Source: Chloromonas sp. AAM2 (Eukaryota > Chlorophyta > Chlorophyceae > Chlamydomonadales > Chlamydomonadaceae). Taken from it: a stretch of 33,779 nt of DNA. This document shows, piece after piece, positions 9,164 to 20,092 of this stretch (positions are counted from its first letter, which is position 1; every line of letters begins with the position of its first letter). The stretch covers positions 7,026 through 40,804 of the forward strand of contig QAXH01005670.1 of assembly GCA_004335635.1 (NCBI GenBank). The letters run 5' to 3'. The notes under the pieces were generated by a model that saw only the letters and a list, made by a program, of their open reading frames with translations, was not told the DNA's origin and searched no databases. Made by a program: the position numbers and the translations under genes.

Positions 9164-12100
9164 TTAAAACAGGTATGTCCCAACAGAAAAGCCACGATTG
9201 TTGGTGAGTGGGATGGCTGGAGTCACAGCTTGACCTTTGCTGTCCATCCAAGTCCTGTGCAGAATGCGTATGACGCCCTGCTCCTCCGCTTGTCTGGTCG
9301 CATTGTCTGGTGCCACGCAGTAATCTGAGATGCAGTTGACGTCATCAATTCTGTTCATCAGGCACATGTGATGGCAAACGTGTTAGCATACACTACAGGT
9401 ACAGTCAATGGGACATGCGCTCATGATGCGTGCCTGGGCTCCACCTGCTAGCCACGTGGCACGGAAAGTGAGGCATGTCGTGAGCAGTTCGATTACACAT
9501 TGCACCAAAGGCATACGATGTGCATGCAGTGTGCATGAATGTGCGTCAGATGAGCAGTGCCAGCCACACATCGGACCAGGCATGCATGTTGTGTAAGTGG
9601 ACACACTGCACATTGTTGGGAGTGGTCAAGCTGCCATGCCCGACCAAAACAGTGCAGATCCAGTAGATTGATTCACATGCGATGCACCAACCCTCTTCCA
9701 AACGGAGTCCACAAGACTTGTACGTAAAGCAAATAACGTTGAACGTGTTCTAACAAATCAAGTACATCATTAAGGCATAAGGTTGTGAAGCCACTACATT
9801 CACTAGCAGCAGTTGCCACAACTTGCCACCACAGCGACTAGCATGAGGTTGCAAAGCCACTAAAAGGCAACATTGTTTGCAACTCACATGAAGATGTTGA
9901 ACATTGGGTTTGCCAGGGCTCGCATATTCTTGATGTCCTTTAAAGGGTAGTCGCCGTAGTGTGCACCATCCACAACCAGGATGTCACACTGTTGTGCCAT
10001 CTGCGTGTGAGTGAGAATGTATGAATAAGCGTGGGTGTATGAATAAGCGGGGCAAGTACCGCTGGTCCTCCAGGATGAACTAGGATACAACCGGATAGCA
10101 GCCGGTAAACATAGAACCCCTCAGCCAGATGGCACACTCGGATGACTGCCAAATGCAGCCGGATAGCAGCCAGACAATGGAACGTATACCCTACAACCGG
10201 CCATCTGAGCCATCCGGCCATCTGGCCATCCGGCTGTCCTTTGGCCGAACCAGACCCCAGAAATCCGGCCATCCTAGCCATCCGGCCATCGGAAGGCCAA
10301 CCCACGGAGGGCCAAGTGACAGCCAGATGGCCGGATGGCTCGGATGGCCGGGAGTTTGGGTGGGCCAAGGGACAGCCATTTGTCCTCGCAATCCGGTCAT
10401 CCGAGCTACCCAGCCATCCGGCCATCCGGCTGCCCTTTAACCGAATATTTCATACAAACTAGTGGCTGTGTATTTCAATGGTCGGAGATCCGGGTTCAAG
10501 GCCGGATATCTGGCGACGGCTATCCGATGCTCAAGGATGGTCGGATATCCGGACTCATAGCCGGATATCTGGCAGTTGATTGGTATCTGGCAGTCGCTGT
10601 CCGGCTGCCTAAGGCCGGATTCGGCTGTCCATCCGGCCCATTGGAGTGTCATCCGGCTGACCTTCTGAGTAAATGTGGGTGTATGAATAAGCGTGGGTCT
10701 ATTTTTAAGCGTGCAAGATGAATGTCTTTCAAAGGGTAGTCGTCATAGTGTGCATCATCAACGACCAGGGTGTCACAGGCCTGGCCCATCTGCGTGTATG
10801 ATTGCGAGTCATGTGCCTTGCGTGGGCAGATTGCTGCGTTTTGCTTGTACTTTTGCAGTGAAGTCGCCTGTACGTATTCTGAGAGCATGGAACGGCGCAC
10901 GAAGAGCAGAGGGCGCGTGTTTCGCTTGACAGTCGCGCCGGTTGGTCCCCAATAGCGCATGAAGAGCAGAGGGCACGTGTTTCGCTTGACAGTCGCGCCG
11001 GTTGGTCCCACGAAGAGCAGAGGGCACGACCAGCACCTTCTCACGTTCAGGTCAAACAATTCACGCAAACAATTCACGTCCAACAAGCGACCAAGCGCCC
11101 TCCAAACATGTCTTTCACGAGCGCAGAGCGGTGCAGCTGCGCGACTTGCAATGCAAGTCGTTGCACTCGTTTTGATACCGCAGACACGCACAGACACCCG
11201 ACTAGACACCCGTCAAACACGTCCACATTTCAACTTCTGACACTCTTGTTGAGAACAGATCACTGAAAGCTGAACACTGGGGGCTGAGATGGGGCCACGC
11301 TCGGTGACTGCTGCTCTTCGCTAACTCCATACGACAACAAGATTTGCGTGTTCACCAAAATGGTTGATGTGTGGAACCGTCGGCTGGAAAACTCACTACA
11401 AAGTTTCCTCCAGCCTTACCTTCACTTTGTCCTCAAAAGCCACACACAAGACCAATGATCAAAAGACACAGAGCTGACCACAGTTGCTGCGTGGCTTTGT
11501 ACAAGCCACACTGCCTCTGTTGTTTGTTGCCATACCATGCAGCAGAGCATAACACAGGTGGCCAGGTGCCGTTCAGCGACACAAGGTAGAAAAGGTGTTC
11601 CTGCTTTGCTTGATGTTTGCTGTGCCACTACTGTCCTGGGAATAATGCCCTGCCTTAGTACCAACGTGTAGGGCCATGCGCGAGCCCAGCAGACCAGACA
11701 TACAAATCGTGTGAGATGTTCCACGCATGGGGGTGGGTCCAAGTGGAACAATCAGACACGTGGTTTCTTGGCTGCCTCCAATATAGTTACCTGGTACTGC
11801 CAGCAATACAGTCCCTGAAACTTCAACTTGCTCAGGGCTTGATTGATACGCTTACATCAGGGAAGCCGTCACAGGACACGGGACTCCACTTACCTTACCT
11901 GGTACTGCCAGCAATAAGTGCCAAAACCCAACTGCCTTTCAACACGTACCCGTTCTGCCACTCGCGGTACTGTCGCCAAGGAGTCTCCGAGCGTGCTTGT
12001 GATACGCCCTGGGTACGCACTGACGCTGCAGCAGCACACGGCGCATGCACACGGCGTCAATGGCATCCTCGTGCTACACACTACTATTTCCACTTGCACA

Positions 12101-14627
12101 TATATATCTACATATCCATATATATATTGTTATTTAGATAGATAGTACTACTTCCACTTGCACATATATATCTACATATCAATGTATATCTATAGCTATT
12201 TAGATAGATAGATGGATCACATCACATGCTAGCAAGCCATGCAAGAGACGAGGTTGGATACTGTCCTGACCTACCCTGAGCAAGAAAGAAGGAAGCAGGA
12301 ACAAAGGCAGCAACAGGCCCGAAGGCGAAAAGGAAGGTAACCGGCTATGAAGGACGCAACATCAGAGAATTAGAGGAGAGAAGGCGCATGCAAAGCGTGT
12401 AGGTCCAACCTCGTCTATGCGAAGAGACCATGCGGGCCATGAAAAGAGTCCGTGTGGACAATGAACATCCATGCTGACCAAGAGAGAAGTCCATGTGGGC
12501 TATGATAACAGTCCATGCGAGCCATGATTAGAATCCAAGCGCGCAATGCAAGTCGTGCATAGGCCGAGCCTGCTTCCAATGTTGGTGAAATGCCTTCAAG
12601 CCTGGGTTGCCCTACGATGCTAATGGTCTGACGCGAATGTTGGCAGGCACACCACTTACAAGAAGTTCAGTGCAGTATACAAATACGGATGGATGCCCAA
12701 ATCAAAGGAAAACACATGCAGGTCATCACGTGCGGCCATCCACCTGCACAGCTGTCAGGCACACACACAGTGGGGTTGAGCGCTGGGAGATGACACAGAC
12801 TTCAGCACTAGGGCATTGTTCAAATCGACTTTGCGATGGTTGCTTAGGGTGCAGTGGTGACCTACAGGTTGCCTATGTTCCTTCCCCCCCGGCCCCTGCT
12901 GAGCAGTCCTCCCTGGACTGAAGGCCATGTAAACAACAACAACACAGACAGTATGTTGGGTCTCAATGAAAAACGTTGAACATGACCAAAAATGCGTGAA
13001 GCTTGGTGAACGGGTGTACTAGTGTGTAAGATGGAGGTCTGCATATTTCAACGTTCAAGACACGGCATGTATACACTGCTCCAATCGTCTAGCTGCTGCA
13101 TGTTTCCTGCCACTGCTTGCTGCTTCCTTGTCTGTGCATACATTGGGCTGGCTGACGTTTGTGCGTTCGCGCTCGGTGCATGTGGACCCCCCTGATGTAA
13201 TCAACATATATATGTATATACCATCTCGAGGGCTCGGAGAAGCTTCTTCATTGTGCATGTGACACATCATGAAATACACGTCAAACACCCTATACACCCT
13301 CTGGTTGCAGCCATGCACTGGGAGGATGGGATGACATGACGTGAAAAGAAAACCGCAGTCAGTTTCTACTCACGTGGTTGTACTGTGTCCGCCGTTGAAG
13401 CCAATTTCACACACAGTGCGCACACAAGGGATGGCCCCCAGGTGCAGGTACATGTTCTGTTGGAGTCTGAAGGCAACAGCAGGGCACAGCAAACATGCAT
13501 GTACGAAGCACTAAGAAGAGGAAGACTTGGCCCACCATAGCCTGGCATTGATGCCACCTTTTTCTATTAGTCTGTTAGAGCTGTGATGCACTGCTGGTTC
13601 CTGCTTGCTTTCCTGCGGTTTGCTGAACGAACCCTTTCCTTGCCCCAAGTTGCTCAATTGAATGTGATCTGTTTTTGTCTCATGCATGGCCTGCTGGTGG
13701 TGTGCATTGTGTGTGTAGAAGCGTGCGTGCTGAGGGCGTGGTGCTGTAATGTCTATGTAAGCGTTGCGCTCAGTGTTGGAACATGCCAACATGCCTGCAT
13801 CTGCCACTGCTGATGCAATGCTCTGAGCATATCCGCGAATGCTTGATAACGATGATGACATGATGAAAACAGACATGTACCTTATGTCGCCGGTATGGCC
13901 TTCATTGACGTCACTGCCATTCTGCACGCAGTGCATGGAAATCAGCAGATCACGAAAGATGCATGCAACACGTGGCACAATCACTGTCAACTTCTGTTCA
14001 TTGAATGGATGTGTTGTCCAATCCATGCTTGTGATGCGGTCAACCATGGTGGCCTCCATGCATCCCTCACGCATGCCTTATCAGACGCTGTCGGTATGCA
14101 CGCCTGATGAAACAAACTGCATGGAAGGCATCACGTACTGCATGAAATGTCCTACTGTCATCCGTACATGCATGCAATCCGTACATCCGTACATGCATGC
14201 TGGTGTTAAGCAGAGAGGTGGACTGAAATCACCAGCAAATGCTCACAATGCCATGGTACAAGCAAGTGCGGCTCTGTCTGGTTAGGTGATCTAATGTGGC
14301 AAGTCTATTTACCTTTATATGCCAAGCATTCAGTCGTAGCTGCAGGTCCTGCTGTTTGGCCAGCGTTGCAGGCTCCTGCATGAACTTGCCTGCCAGGATC
14401 TCATCCAACTGCTTCTGGCATGCAGCTACATTCTTAGTGGTTAATGGCCCGTGCGGAATGGCCGGCCGGGTAGGTTTAAGCAGCGTCCATGTAGACGCAG
14501 TCGACTGCGAGCTTCCTGGATAGAAAGCCCCAAACAAGAGACACAAGGTCGCTAACCCGACCAACGTCACGATCACCTTGACGGCCGGTGTGATAAAGCC
14601 TTCATCGCGGCCTGGATTTGCGTTCAT
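9164..14627 (-). CDS. Membrane-anchored SAM methyltransferase, type 1 (gene D), complete
   Basis: Seven exons: 14627-14313, 13921-13881, 13466-13374, 12743-12660, 12025-11950, 10000-9888 and 9350-9164. All introns are GT...AG and every phase matches, giving 302 aa. Residues 16-35 (VKVIVTLVGLATLCLLFGAF) form a single membrane anchor. The catalytic domain shows motif I CEIGFNGGHSTT (138-149), FSFDLGIHPY (161-170), YPGRITSTLGDSLATV (182-197), DILVVDGAHYGDYPLKD (209-225) and FIIDDVNC (240-247), the order expected of a Methyltransf_24-like class I enzyme. Hydrophilic residues 36-118 form a stem. Gene A is a close paralogue. Intron 5 (10001-11949) is swollen with satellite, a pseudo-exon copy and tandem repeats. 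Introns 3 and 4 carry R1, R2 and LINE-like fragments. Type II topology suggests Golgi; the substrate is unknown. Confidence 0.9.
10050..10674. repeat. CCGGAT-rich degenerate satellite in intron 5 of gene D
   Basis: The block is built from short degenerate units such as GCCATCCGGCCATC and GCCGGATATCTGGC in both orientations. It contains a 30-bp inverted repeat with one mismatch (10197-10226 and 10322-10351) around a spacer of about 95 bp. The 19-mer GTGGGTGTATGAATAAGCG lies at both edges (10031-10049 and 10675-10693), as expected of an insertion or an expanded array. It is more GC-rich than its surroundings. Confidence 0.75.
10722..10789 (-). pseudogene. Pseudo-exon copy of exon 6 of gene D
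   Basis: This 68-bp stretch matches the first 68 bp of exon 6 (10000-9933), including the preceding ACACGCAG acceptor. It encodes CDTLVVDDAHYDDYPLKDI with Gly-to-Asp changes. The exon's 3' half and its GTGAGT donor are missing. It lies upstream of the true exon in the same intron and orientation. It could be a cryptic acceptor but cannot substitute for exon 6. Confidence 0.65.
10893..11035. repeat. 60-bp tandem repeat, 2.4 copies
   Basis: Units start with GAAGAGCAGAGGGC at 10901, 10961 and 11012. The first two are almost identical over about 52 bp, including TTTCGCTTGACAGTCGCGCC, and the third is truncated. The array lies within intron 5 of gene D. Confidence 0.8.
12080..12215. repeat. Tandem duplication of about 65 bp, AT-rich
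   Basis: CCACTTGCACATATATATCT followed by ACATATC and a TATTTAGATAGATAG stretch occurs twice, beginning near 12090 and 12154. It lies in intron 4 of gene D. Confidence 0.8.
12228..12330 (+). repeat. Interspersed repeat R1 copy
   Basis: CTAGCAAGCCATGCAAGAGA continues as CGAGGTTGGATACTG and CTACCCTGAGCAAGAAAG. It joins the motif seen after the LINE remnant (1519-1570) to the motif at 207-336, showing that these pieces belong to one element. Confidence 0.6.
12890..13070 (+). repeat. Retroelement 3' end with short (AAC)n plus R2-like piece
   Basis: GCTGAGCAGTCCTCC, then GAAGGCCATGTAAACAACAA, repeats the sequence before the long (AAC)n array at 16540-16570. From about 12980, GACCAAAAATGCGTGAA and ATGGAGGTCTGCATA match 2478-2550. 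Both lie in intron 3 of gene D. Confidence 0.55.
13155..13230 (-). mobile_element. Short LINE-like fragment
   Basis: On the minus strand TTGATTACATCAGGGGG followed by a TCCACATGCACCGAGCGCG stretch resembles the start of the LINE remnant at 1095-1120 (GATTACATCAGGGGGCCCAA). A similar copy lies at about 15020-15085. The fragments are too short to classify. Confidence 0.4.
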
Positions 14628-15767
14628 CTCATTTGAACAACTTTGACAAGCCCCATCTGCAGCAGCCCCTCCAAGGCAACCCTTTCACGTGCTTCAGTTG
14701 TGAAAAGGTGTGACACATACACAACACGCACACAACACACCTGCAGGTGTGACACTCACACAATACACCTGCAAATGGCCTGTCTGGTGACCTTTTGATT
14801 CATCCATCTGCTCCCCTGGAATTTATGGCCGGAACACAGGGGGCCTGCACTTCCGTAGCTTTCGACCTGTTATGGGAGTAGGCCAGTTTCTTCACGGCAA
14901 TGGCTTAGGCACCCTCCAGGCAGCTTACATTCAAATCCTGGGGCCATTCTGAGCTGGTCAGGAACAGGGGGTCAGGGGTGTTTAAGAAAATATTAGCCAG
15001 CCTCGTCTTTTGCATGGCTTGCTAGTGCTCGCGCTTGGTGCATGTGGGACCCCCTGATGGAATCAATGCATTTATATATACCGTCCAGACCATCCTTCAG
15101 CTCCTTGCGGACCTACTAGCACTAGCAGCAAAACGCAAGCATCCACTAGAATGGCAAAGGCCAAGGCATTGAAGACGCCGGACACCTGAGAAATAATCCA
15201 ATCCAAGACAAGATTTACCCATTGCTGGTATGGACGGCAGGCAGGTCGCAGCACGCGTGACAATTACCTATTTCTGCACTGTCTTCACTTTTCTGCTGCT
15301 TCTGATTGCGTGCTGAACCGAATTCACAGAAATAGGGCCAACTACTCAAAACAAGCAACATGGAGTGCGGGATGCCCGCAGAACGGTCTTGAAACGTCCA
15401 GAGAAAGCACATTTGATTTGCGGCACAAACATGTCTACAGGAACACGGCGCATCAAAAGCAAGGGAAAAAAGCTTAGGGAGCCCAGAGTTACAGAATAAT
15501 AATCTGACAGATTGATAGTTACGGAAGGCTTTAGTTCAGAGAGTTAATTTGTGAATCACCAATGTCGTGCCGGGCACTGGCATGCATTCATCGGATCGGG
15601 TTTGTGATTGACGCCCCGGGCAAAATCATGGTTGAACTACCGCTCTGACAGCGTGCACATGCCTGATATGCCCTGGTGAAGAAATTCTTATTGCCATTCA
15701 ACTCATGGCGCCGGACGCTCGAAAACCCGCAACCAGCGCAGAGCACGGAGAACGTACACTACACGGG
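14628..15767. other. Spacer between the GT90 gene and gene D
   Basis: No gene is supported. About 14998-15085 holds a minus-strand LINE/R1-like fragment (GCCATGCAAAAGACGAGG on the reverse strand). A minus-strand open stretch at 15263-15072 has a hydrophobic segment (LAFAILVDACVLLLVLV) but no recognisable family or clear splice context. A CACAACACACCTGCAGGTGT-type imperfect repeat lies near 14715-14775. The part nearest 14628 is the presumed promoter of gene D. Confidence 0.5.
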
Positions 15768-16569
15768 TTAAACGAAGTTTGCCGGCAAGTCCGCGGCGAT
15801 CGCAGGTCCGAGGTTAAGAGCCCGCAAGGCAGGCGAGGACCACCTTCTGTGTGTTGTGTGCTTAGGCAGCTGCAGCGGCATCCATCCAGACTCTACTCCC
15901 CAGGACCAAGGCTTTCCGCCGTTAGGTGGCTGCACTTCATATTTCAGAAGCTCCTTGATGCGCAGAATTGACCACATGGTAGAATCTACTTGCGCAAGTA
16001 GGTGGAGTCGGCTCACCATCAAGTCCCGTGCTGCGATGGCCATGCGCTGCAAGCGCCTGCTATCCTTACTGGCCTCGTCGAGTAGTTGCCGGGAACGCTC
16101 GGCCAAGTCGCTAAGGTCAAAGGCCAGCAGCTCGTAGTGCACTTTCGGGGTTAAGTCGTTGGCGAACCATTCCTGCATCGGCAATTGAACAGATTGTGGT
16201 GTATGCGCAAGCACGATTGCATGTGGCTTGTTCACATGTTTCTGGCACGAGCCTTGGCCCAACCTCAGGCTCACTTGAGCGCGGCACTTGAGCGCGGAAA
16301 TTGCATAAAACATGTGCAATTCTCACCCTCTGTATGGTGTCAACTCGCATTACCGGGGCCATACCCAGCATTTGACGTGGCTGGCGGTAGGGTGGCCCAT
16401 GTCCGTCTATGCTCAGCGTCAGCTGATACCCTGACCACTGCTCTAGGGGCACCGCAGGCTTCATGTAGTCTTGGCTCAACTGCAACGCAGCACATGAGCA
16501 GAGGTATATTTGTCTGATTGTATCCCTCTCACCCTTGCTCGCGCTGAGCAGTACTCCCCGAAGGCCATG

Positions 16570-16632
<63 letters not shown>

Positions 16633-16872
16633 TGCCAGCAACAACATTATGCCAGCAACAACAATATGCCAGCAACAACAATATGCCAGCAACAACAATA
16701 TGCCAACAACAACAATGTGCCAGCTTGTTGTGCCACTGACTGCCAGGCTCCTGCATTATTATGACTTTTCGCTTTATGACTCTTATTGATTGACTTTTGA
16801 GTTTTTTTGTCCCTGAGTTGCGGGACACATCCCTTATGCGCATTGTGCGCAGCGACACGGATGTAAAAAGAC

Positions 16873-16907
<35 letters not shown>

Positions 16908-19900
16908 TAGCAACAACAACAACAACAGCAACAGCATGAGCAGAGGTATTGTAGGGTATGTCTTGAGGGGTAGCACTATTGCACGGCAACTACATTACAT
17001 GCAGCAGCTAAAATCCAGCGGGTTTCGGACGATCCGCTAACAACTGCCAAGAAACCGAAGTAGAAACCGTTTGGTAACCGTTTGTGCGATTATTTGGTTA
17101 TCAAGATTCTACCTGTTGTGCGATGGCTGTGATGTTGGAAGATTCCGCCCAACCCCTTGTCTCTCCGTGATGAAAATAAGTTATGCCCAAGTCCATCCAC
17201 GTGTGGTTGCTCGCTATCAGTGTCGCGGCCGTGCGCTTGTTTAAGTGGCTGGCTGTTAGGAAGGACGGGTGCTGGGAGGCCGTCGCGTTGGGCTCCATGC
17301 AAGAGTAAGGGTCTGTCACCTGCAGCAAGCGGGGCCAACAGGCTGTAGTCAGGAGGGGCAGAGGGGCACCAATTTCAACTTGCTTGTGATGACGTTCGTA
17401 CTTTGCACCCTGCTACCTAGTGAGCTTTCTTGGCTTGATGATTGCCAGGCGTGATTAAGAGAGGTATCGTGCCTGGCTGCAGTACCGTGGGTGAAACCAT
17501 GACAAGCCAAGTAACGATACAATGGATCGTGTCCATACAAGGGACTTCACACCAGAGGTCCAAGTCCAAGCGAAAATATGGTGAATATACAACATTGTAG
17601 AGCTTGTAACATGTATAGAGATCACAGCAAGGGGTTTATAGAGCTGGTAACATGCACCGAGTGCAAGCTATCCAGCCGAGTCGAGGCGAGGATGGAAACC
17701 ATGACATGCATTGCGTACCCATTTGCTGCCAGCCGGCCATGTCTCCTGTAGAGCTTGGCTTGCTTGCATCTCTTCGTACCCATGAAGCTCTTACAAACGC
17801 CTGACACGTGAGCCTCCCTGTTTTCTCTACTCAAAGATATAGCAGCCTTGGAGAGAGGGTCAGCTGCTGTGACTGAGCTGTCACGAACTTAGGATATTGA
17901 CAATATTGAAAGCACTGGGGATGGAGCACTATATGACTTGCGTACCTGGTGGTGCCAGCCGGCCATGCCTCCAGTAGAACTGCCTCTCCAGAACGCCACT
18001 GGCGTATGTGTATCCTTCCACCCAACCTGCTCTGCCATCTCCAGAAACGCAGTTATGTCGGTAGCAGGGCCAGGCGGATGGAGTTGTTGATCTGAGCCTG
18101 TGCTATTTGAGGGCCGGACAAGACTCCTATCCGCCTTCAAATATATCTGATCTGATCTGTTTTGCCCAAAAGCGTGATGCCAATTGACGCAATAGCTGTA
18201 GAACTGCAAGCAGTAGGGCAGGGCAGCAATTTCAAAGATTTCACGTCTGAAACGGAAGATGCACAAAAGAGAAAAACCAGGAGGGCACGTTGGCGCGATG
18301 CCTGTGTTTGATGACTGAGGCAATGGCATTCGTATTGATGTCAATACAAACACAAAAACATGGCTTGATAGCTTGCAGGCATGTCAGGCCTCTAAGTGGA
18401 CAATGTATACAAATGCAACCACAACCTGGTAATCAGCCATGCCGGCCTCCTTTTGCAATGTGTATACAGACACAACAAACCATGGACACACCAAGGGCCC
18501 TGGCCAGCTTGCTTTGGCTCCAGTTGCACTCAGAATGAGTTTCTATAACATACATCATCATCCAGCAACTCGTCTTGTGCATGGCTTGCTAGCGTCCGCC
18601 CACGCCCGCCATGCGCAAATCCGACCATAGGCCGCGTCCACGAAGGGCAGCAGGGAATCGGGTACCAACCTGCAGCTGCCCTGGCGACAGGCTGAGCTGG
18701 CTCCAGGCGTCCGGGTGGGGGATGGCAAACCCATGGGTGTACCCTGCACAGTATCTGTGGTGTGCAAACAAGGCTGTGTCACTGTGCGTCTTGTCTGCGT
18801 GAGCCAGGGCTGAGAGGCCTTATCATTGGCATGATCGGGAAATGACCAGTAAACATGATGAGAGTGGGCTCGTGAGTGTTCATTCGTGAGTGAGGCGGGT
18901 TCACAAGTTGTGCGTATCTTGCCTGAATAAAGCAGGGTTGAAGAACTTTCGCTGTTGGCAAGGATAAAGAATGAGAAACTTGACAATAGAGCAATTTAAT
19001 TGAACACCGTTTGCCTGCACAAAGGAAACAGGTCGGCCAGAGCCTGTTGCGCTTCTTCATTGTTTTTCGTTTTTGTTGCGTGCTTGCAAACTGGATTGGC
19101 AGGCTGGACAGACCGCCTCTGGCTGCCGTGCCCACTGACAACGCGATAATTAAGGGAGGGAATAAGCTCGCGAAAACACTGTAACTGGCGGGGCTTGGTA
19201 TCTGTCTGTATAGGGCTACTTCAAAGCAGGAAGACAAGGAAGGTAAGGTGCAGCTCCACGGACTGGCCAATTATACCCACATATCAACTCCATAAGTAGG
19301 CTGTCAAAACCTTACAGGTTTGGAATTTGATACCTTCCCATCATACCAACATTCCATAACATGACATACTCATGCCTTGCAATGTGTTCACCCTGTGTCT
19401 GTTGCTGCCATACCTGATATAGCATGACGGATACGGACAACATGCGTTGCTTCAGGATTTCCTCACCGTTTTTCGTGGATTCTTGCCGCCATATTGTGAC
19501 TTGCGTCTATGGGCAGCTTTACAGGAGCTTGTGCAGACAATGACGTATTGTTCATCACAGAGAACTGCAGACGCATGCCATGAAGATCACCACATTGCTC
19601 AGGATAACTTGCTGTGCTGTTGTTCTATGCGTTGGATAAAAGCAGTTTGTACTGCGTTTGCTGTGCTCAGCTGTGCAGAGGTGCCCGTTCGGTACCAGCA
19701 GGGATTACCGCCACCATATCATGACTCGCTAACTAAGCTGAAACTGACAAACAAATCAAGCTGAGAACCTGCGATTTGAAAGAAGCTTGGTCTGCCTTGA
19801 CCAAAGGTGTTAAGAGCAACCAGGACCTGTGATCAGAACAATTCTCAATCAGGACTCGTAACAGTCTGGCACGTGCGGATGCTTTTCTAGTACAGACCTT

Positions 19901-20092
19901 CAGGAAGGGCATCAACGGGCTCTGAGTGCTTGAAGGTAAGGCTGTGTCAAACGAACTGAAGGCAAACTCAACATCTGCATGTAAAGCAGAAGCATGTAGC
20001 ATGTAAAGCACTAGACAGATAGCAACAGCTGAGGCAAGCCACAAGATTGACAGGCGACATTCCGCTCTTGCAAGATGTTGAGCATCCACCAT
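15768..20092 (-). CDS. GT90 (CAP10-like) glycosyltransferase, type II membrane protein
   Basis: Well-supported exons are 20092-19898, 18743-18670, 18203-17946, 17319-17113, 16479-16327 and 16172-15768 (stop TAA). The last five join in phase 0. Exon 1 carries an anchor (LSILWLASAVAICLVLYML, residues 14-32). Family signs in order are GFAIPHPDAW, PVAFWRGSSTGG (the W-R-G-S/T-T-G signature), KRTAATLIASNHTWMDLGIT, GYQLTLSIDGHGPPYR and EWFANDLTPKVHYELLAFDL followed by SDL, as in CAP10/POGLUT-type GT90 enzymes. Three NxT sequons (NAT, NHT, NIT) in the 17319-17113 exon suit a lumenal domain. Between exon 1 and 18743 a probable exon 19564-19467 fits exon 1's phase, but at least one further exon (18960-18750 region) is unresolved. 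Donor and acceptor sugars are unknown. In Chlamydomonas a GT90 protein is, from memory, an N-glycan xylosyltransferase. Confidence 0.85.
16570..16722. repeat. (AAC)n microsatellite plus 18-bp tandem units
   Basis: About 20 AAC units span 16570-16630. They are followed by five units of the type CAACAACAATATGCCAGC. Long runs of Gln or Leu in translated frames here are simple-repeat artefacts. Confidence 0.9.
16871..16932. repeat. Second imperfect (AAC)n microsatellite
   Basis: An imperfect AAC array follows GATGTAAAAAG. It forms the right end of the inferred insertion. Confidence 0.85.
17336..17535 (+). mobile_element. LINE 3'-end remnant, second copy
   Basis: The segment from GGCTGTAGTCAGGAGGGGCA through ACTTTGCACCCTGCTACC and GAGCTTTCTTGGCTTGATGA to GGGACTTCACACC aligns with 1272-1505. 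It has small deletions and frame breaks. It sits in the intron between the 18203-17946 and 17319-17113 exons of the GT90 gene, antisense to it. Confidence 0.7.
17713..17765 (-). pseudogene. Partial duplicate of a GT90 exon end
   Basis: On the minus strand this reads CTCTACAGGAGACATGGCCG followed by GCTGGCAGCAAATGGGTACGC. It aligns with the end and donor of the 18203-17946 exon (TTCTACTGGAGGCATGGCCG then GCTGGCACCACCAGGTACGC). It would encode SSTGDMAGWQQ beside the true SSTGGMAGWHHQ. It has no clear acceptor and is read as a decayed duplication within the following intron. Confidence 0.6.

Larger units (their letters stand above)
16508..16934 (+). mobile_element. Probable retroelement insertion with (AAC)n tails in a GT90 intron
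   Basis: The 15-mer CATGAGCAGAGGTAT occurs at 16493-16507 and 16935-16949, bracketing 427 bp that ends in (AAC)n, the pattern of a target-site duplication around a non-LTR element. Inside are two separate TGTAAA(AAC)n-type 3' ends (16566-16630 and 16863-16932), suggesting a nested or dimeric insertion. It lies antisense to the gene, starting 28 nt upstream of the acceptor of the 16479-16327 exon. Confidence 0.6.

Noticed and set aside
10142..10462. Open frames over 60 codons on both strands in the CCGGAT region
   Set aside because: They come from the degenerate satellite. The translations are repetitive and frame-independent.
13055..13318. Minus-strand segment with VYRVFDVYF considered as the FDxG exon of gene D
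   Set aside because: Its splice phases do not fit. The exon 12743-12660 with FSFDLGIHPY has proper acceptor, donor and phase on both sides.
16529..16976. Open frames rich in poly-Leu, poly-Gln or poly-Cys
   Set aside because: They are translations of the (AAC)n and related microsatellites and lie within a GT90 intron.
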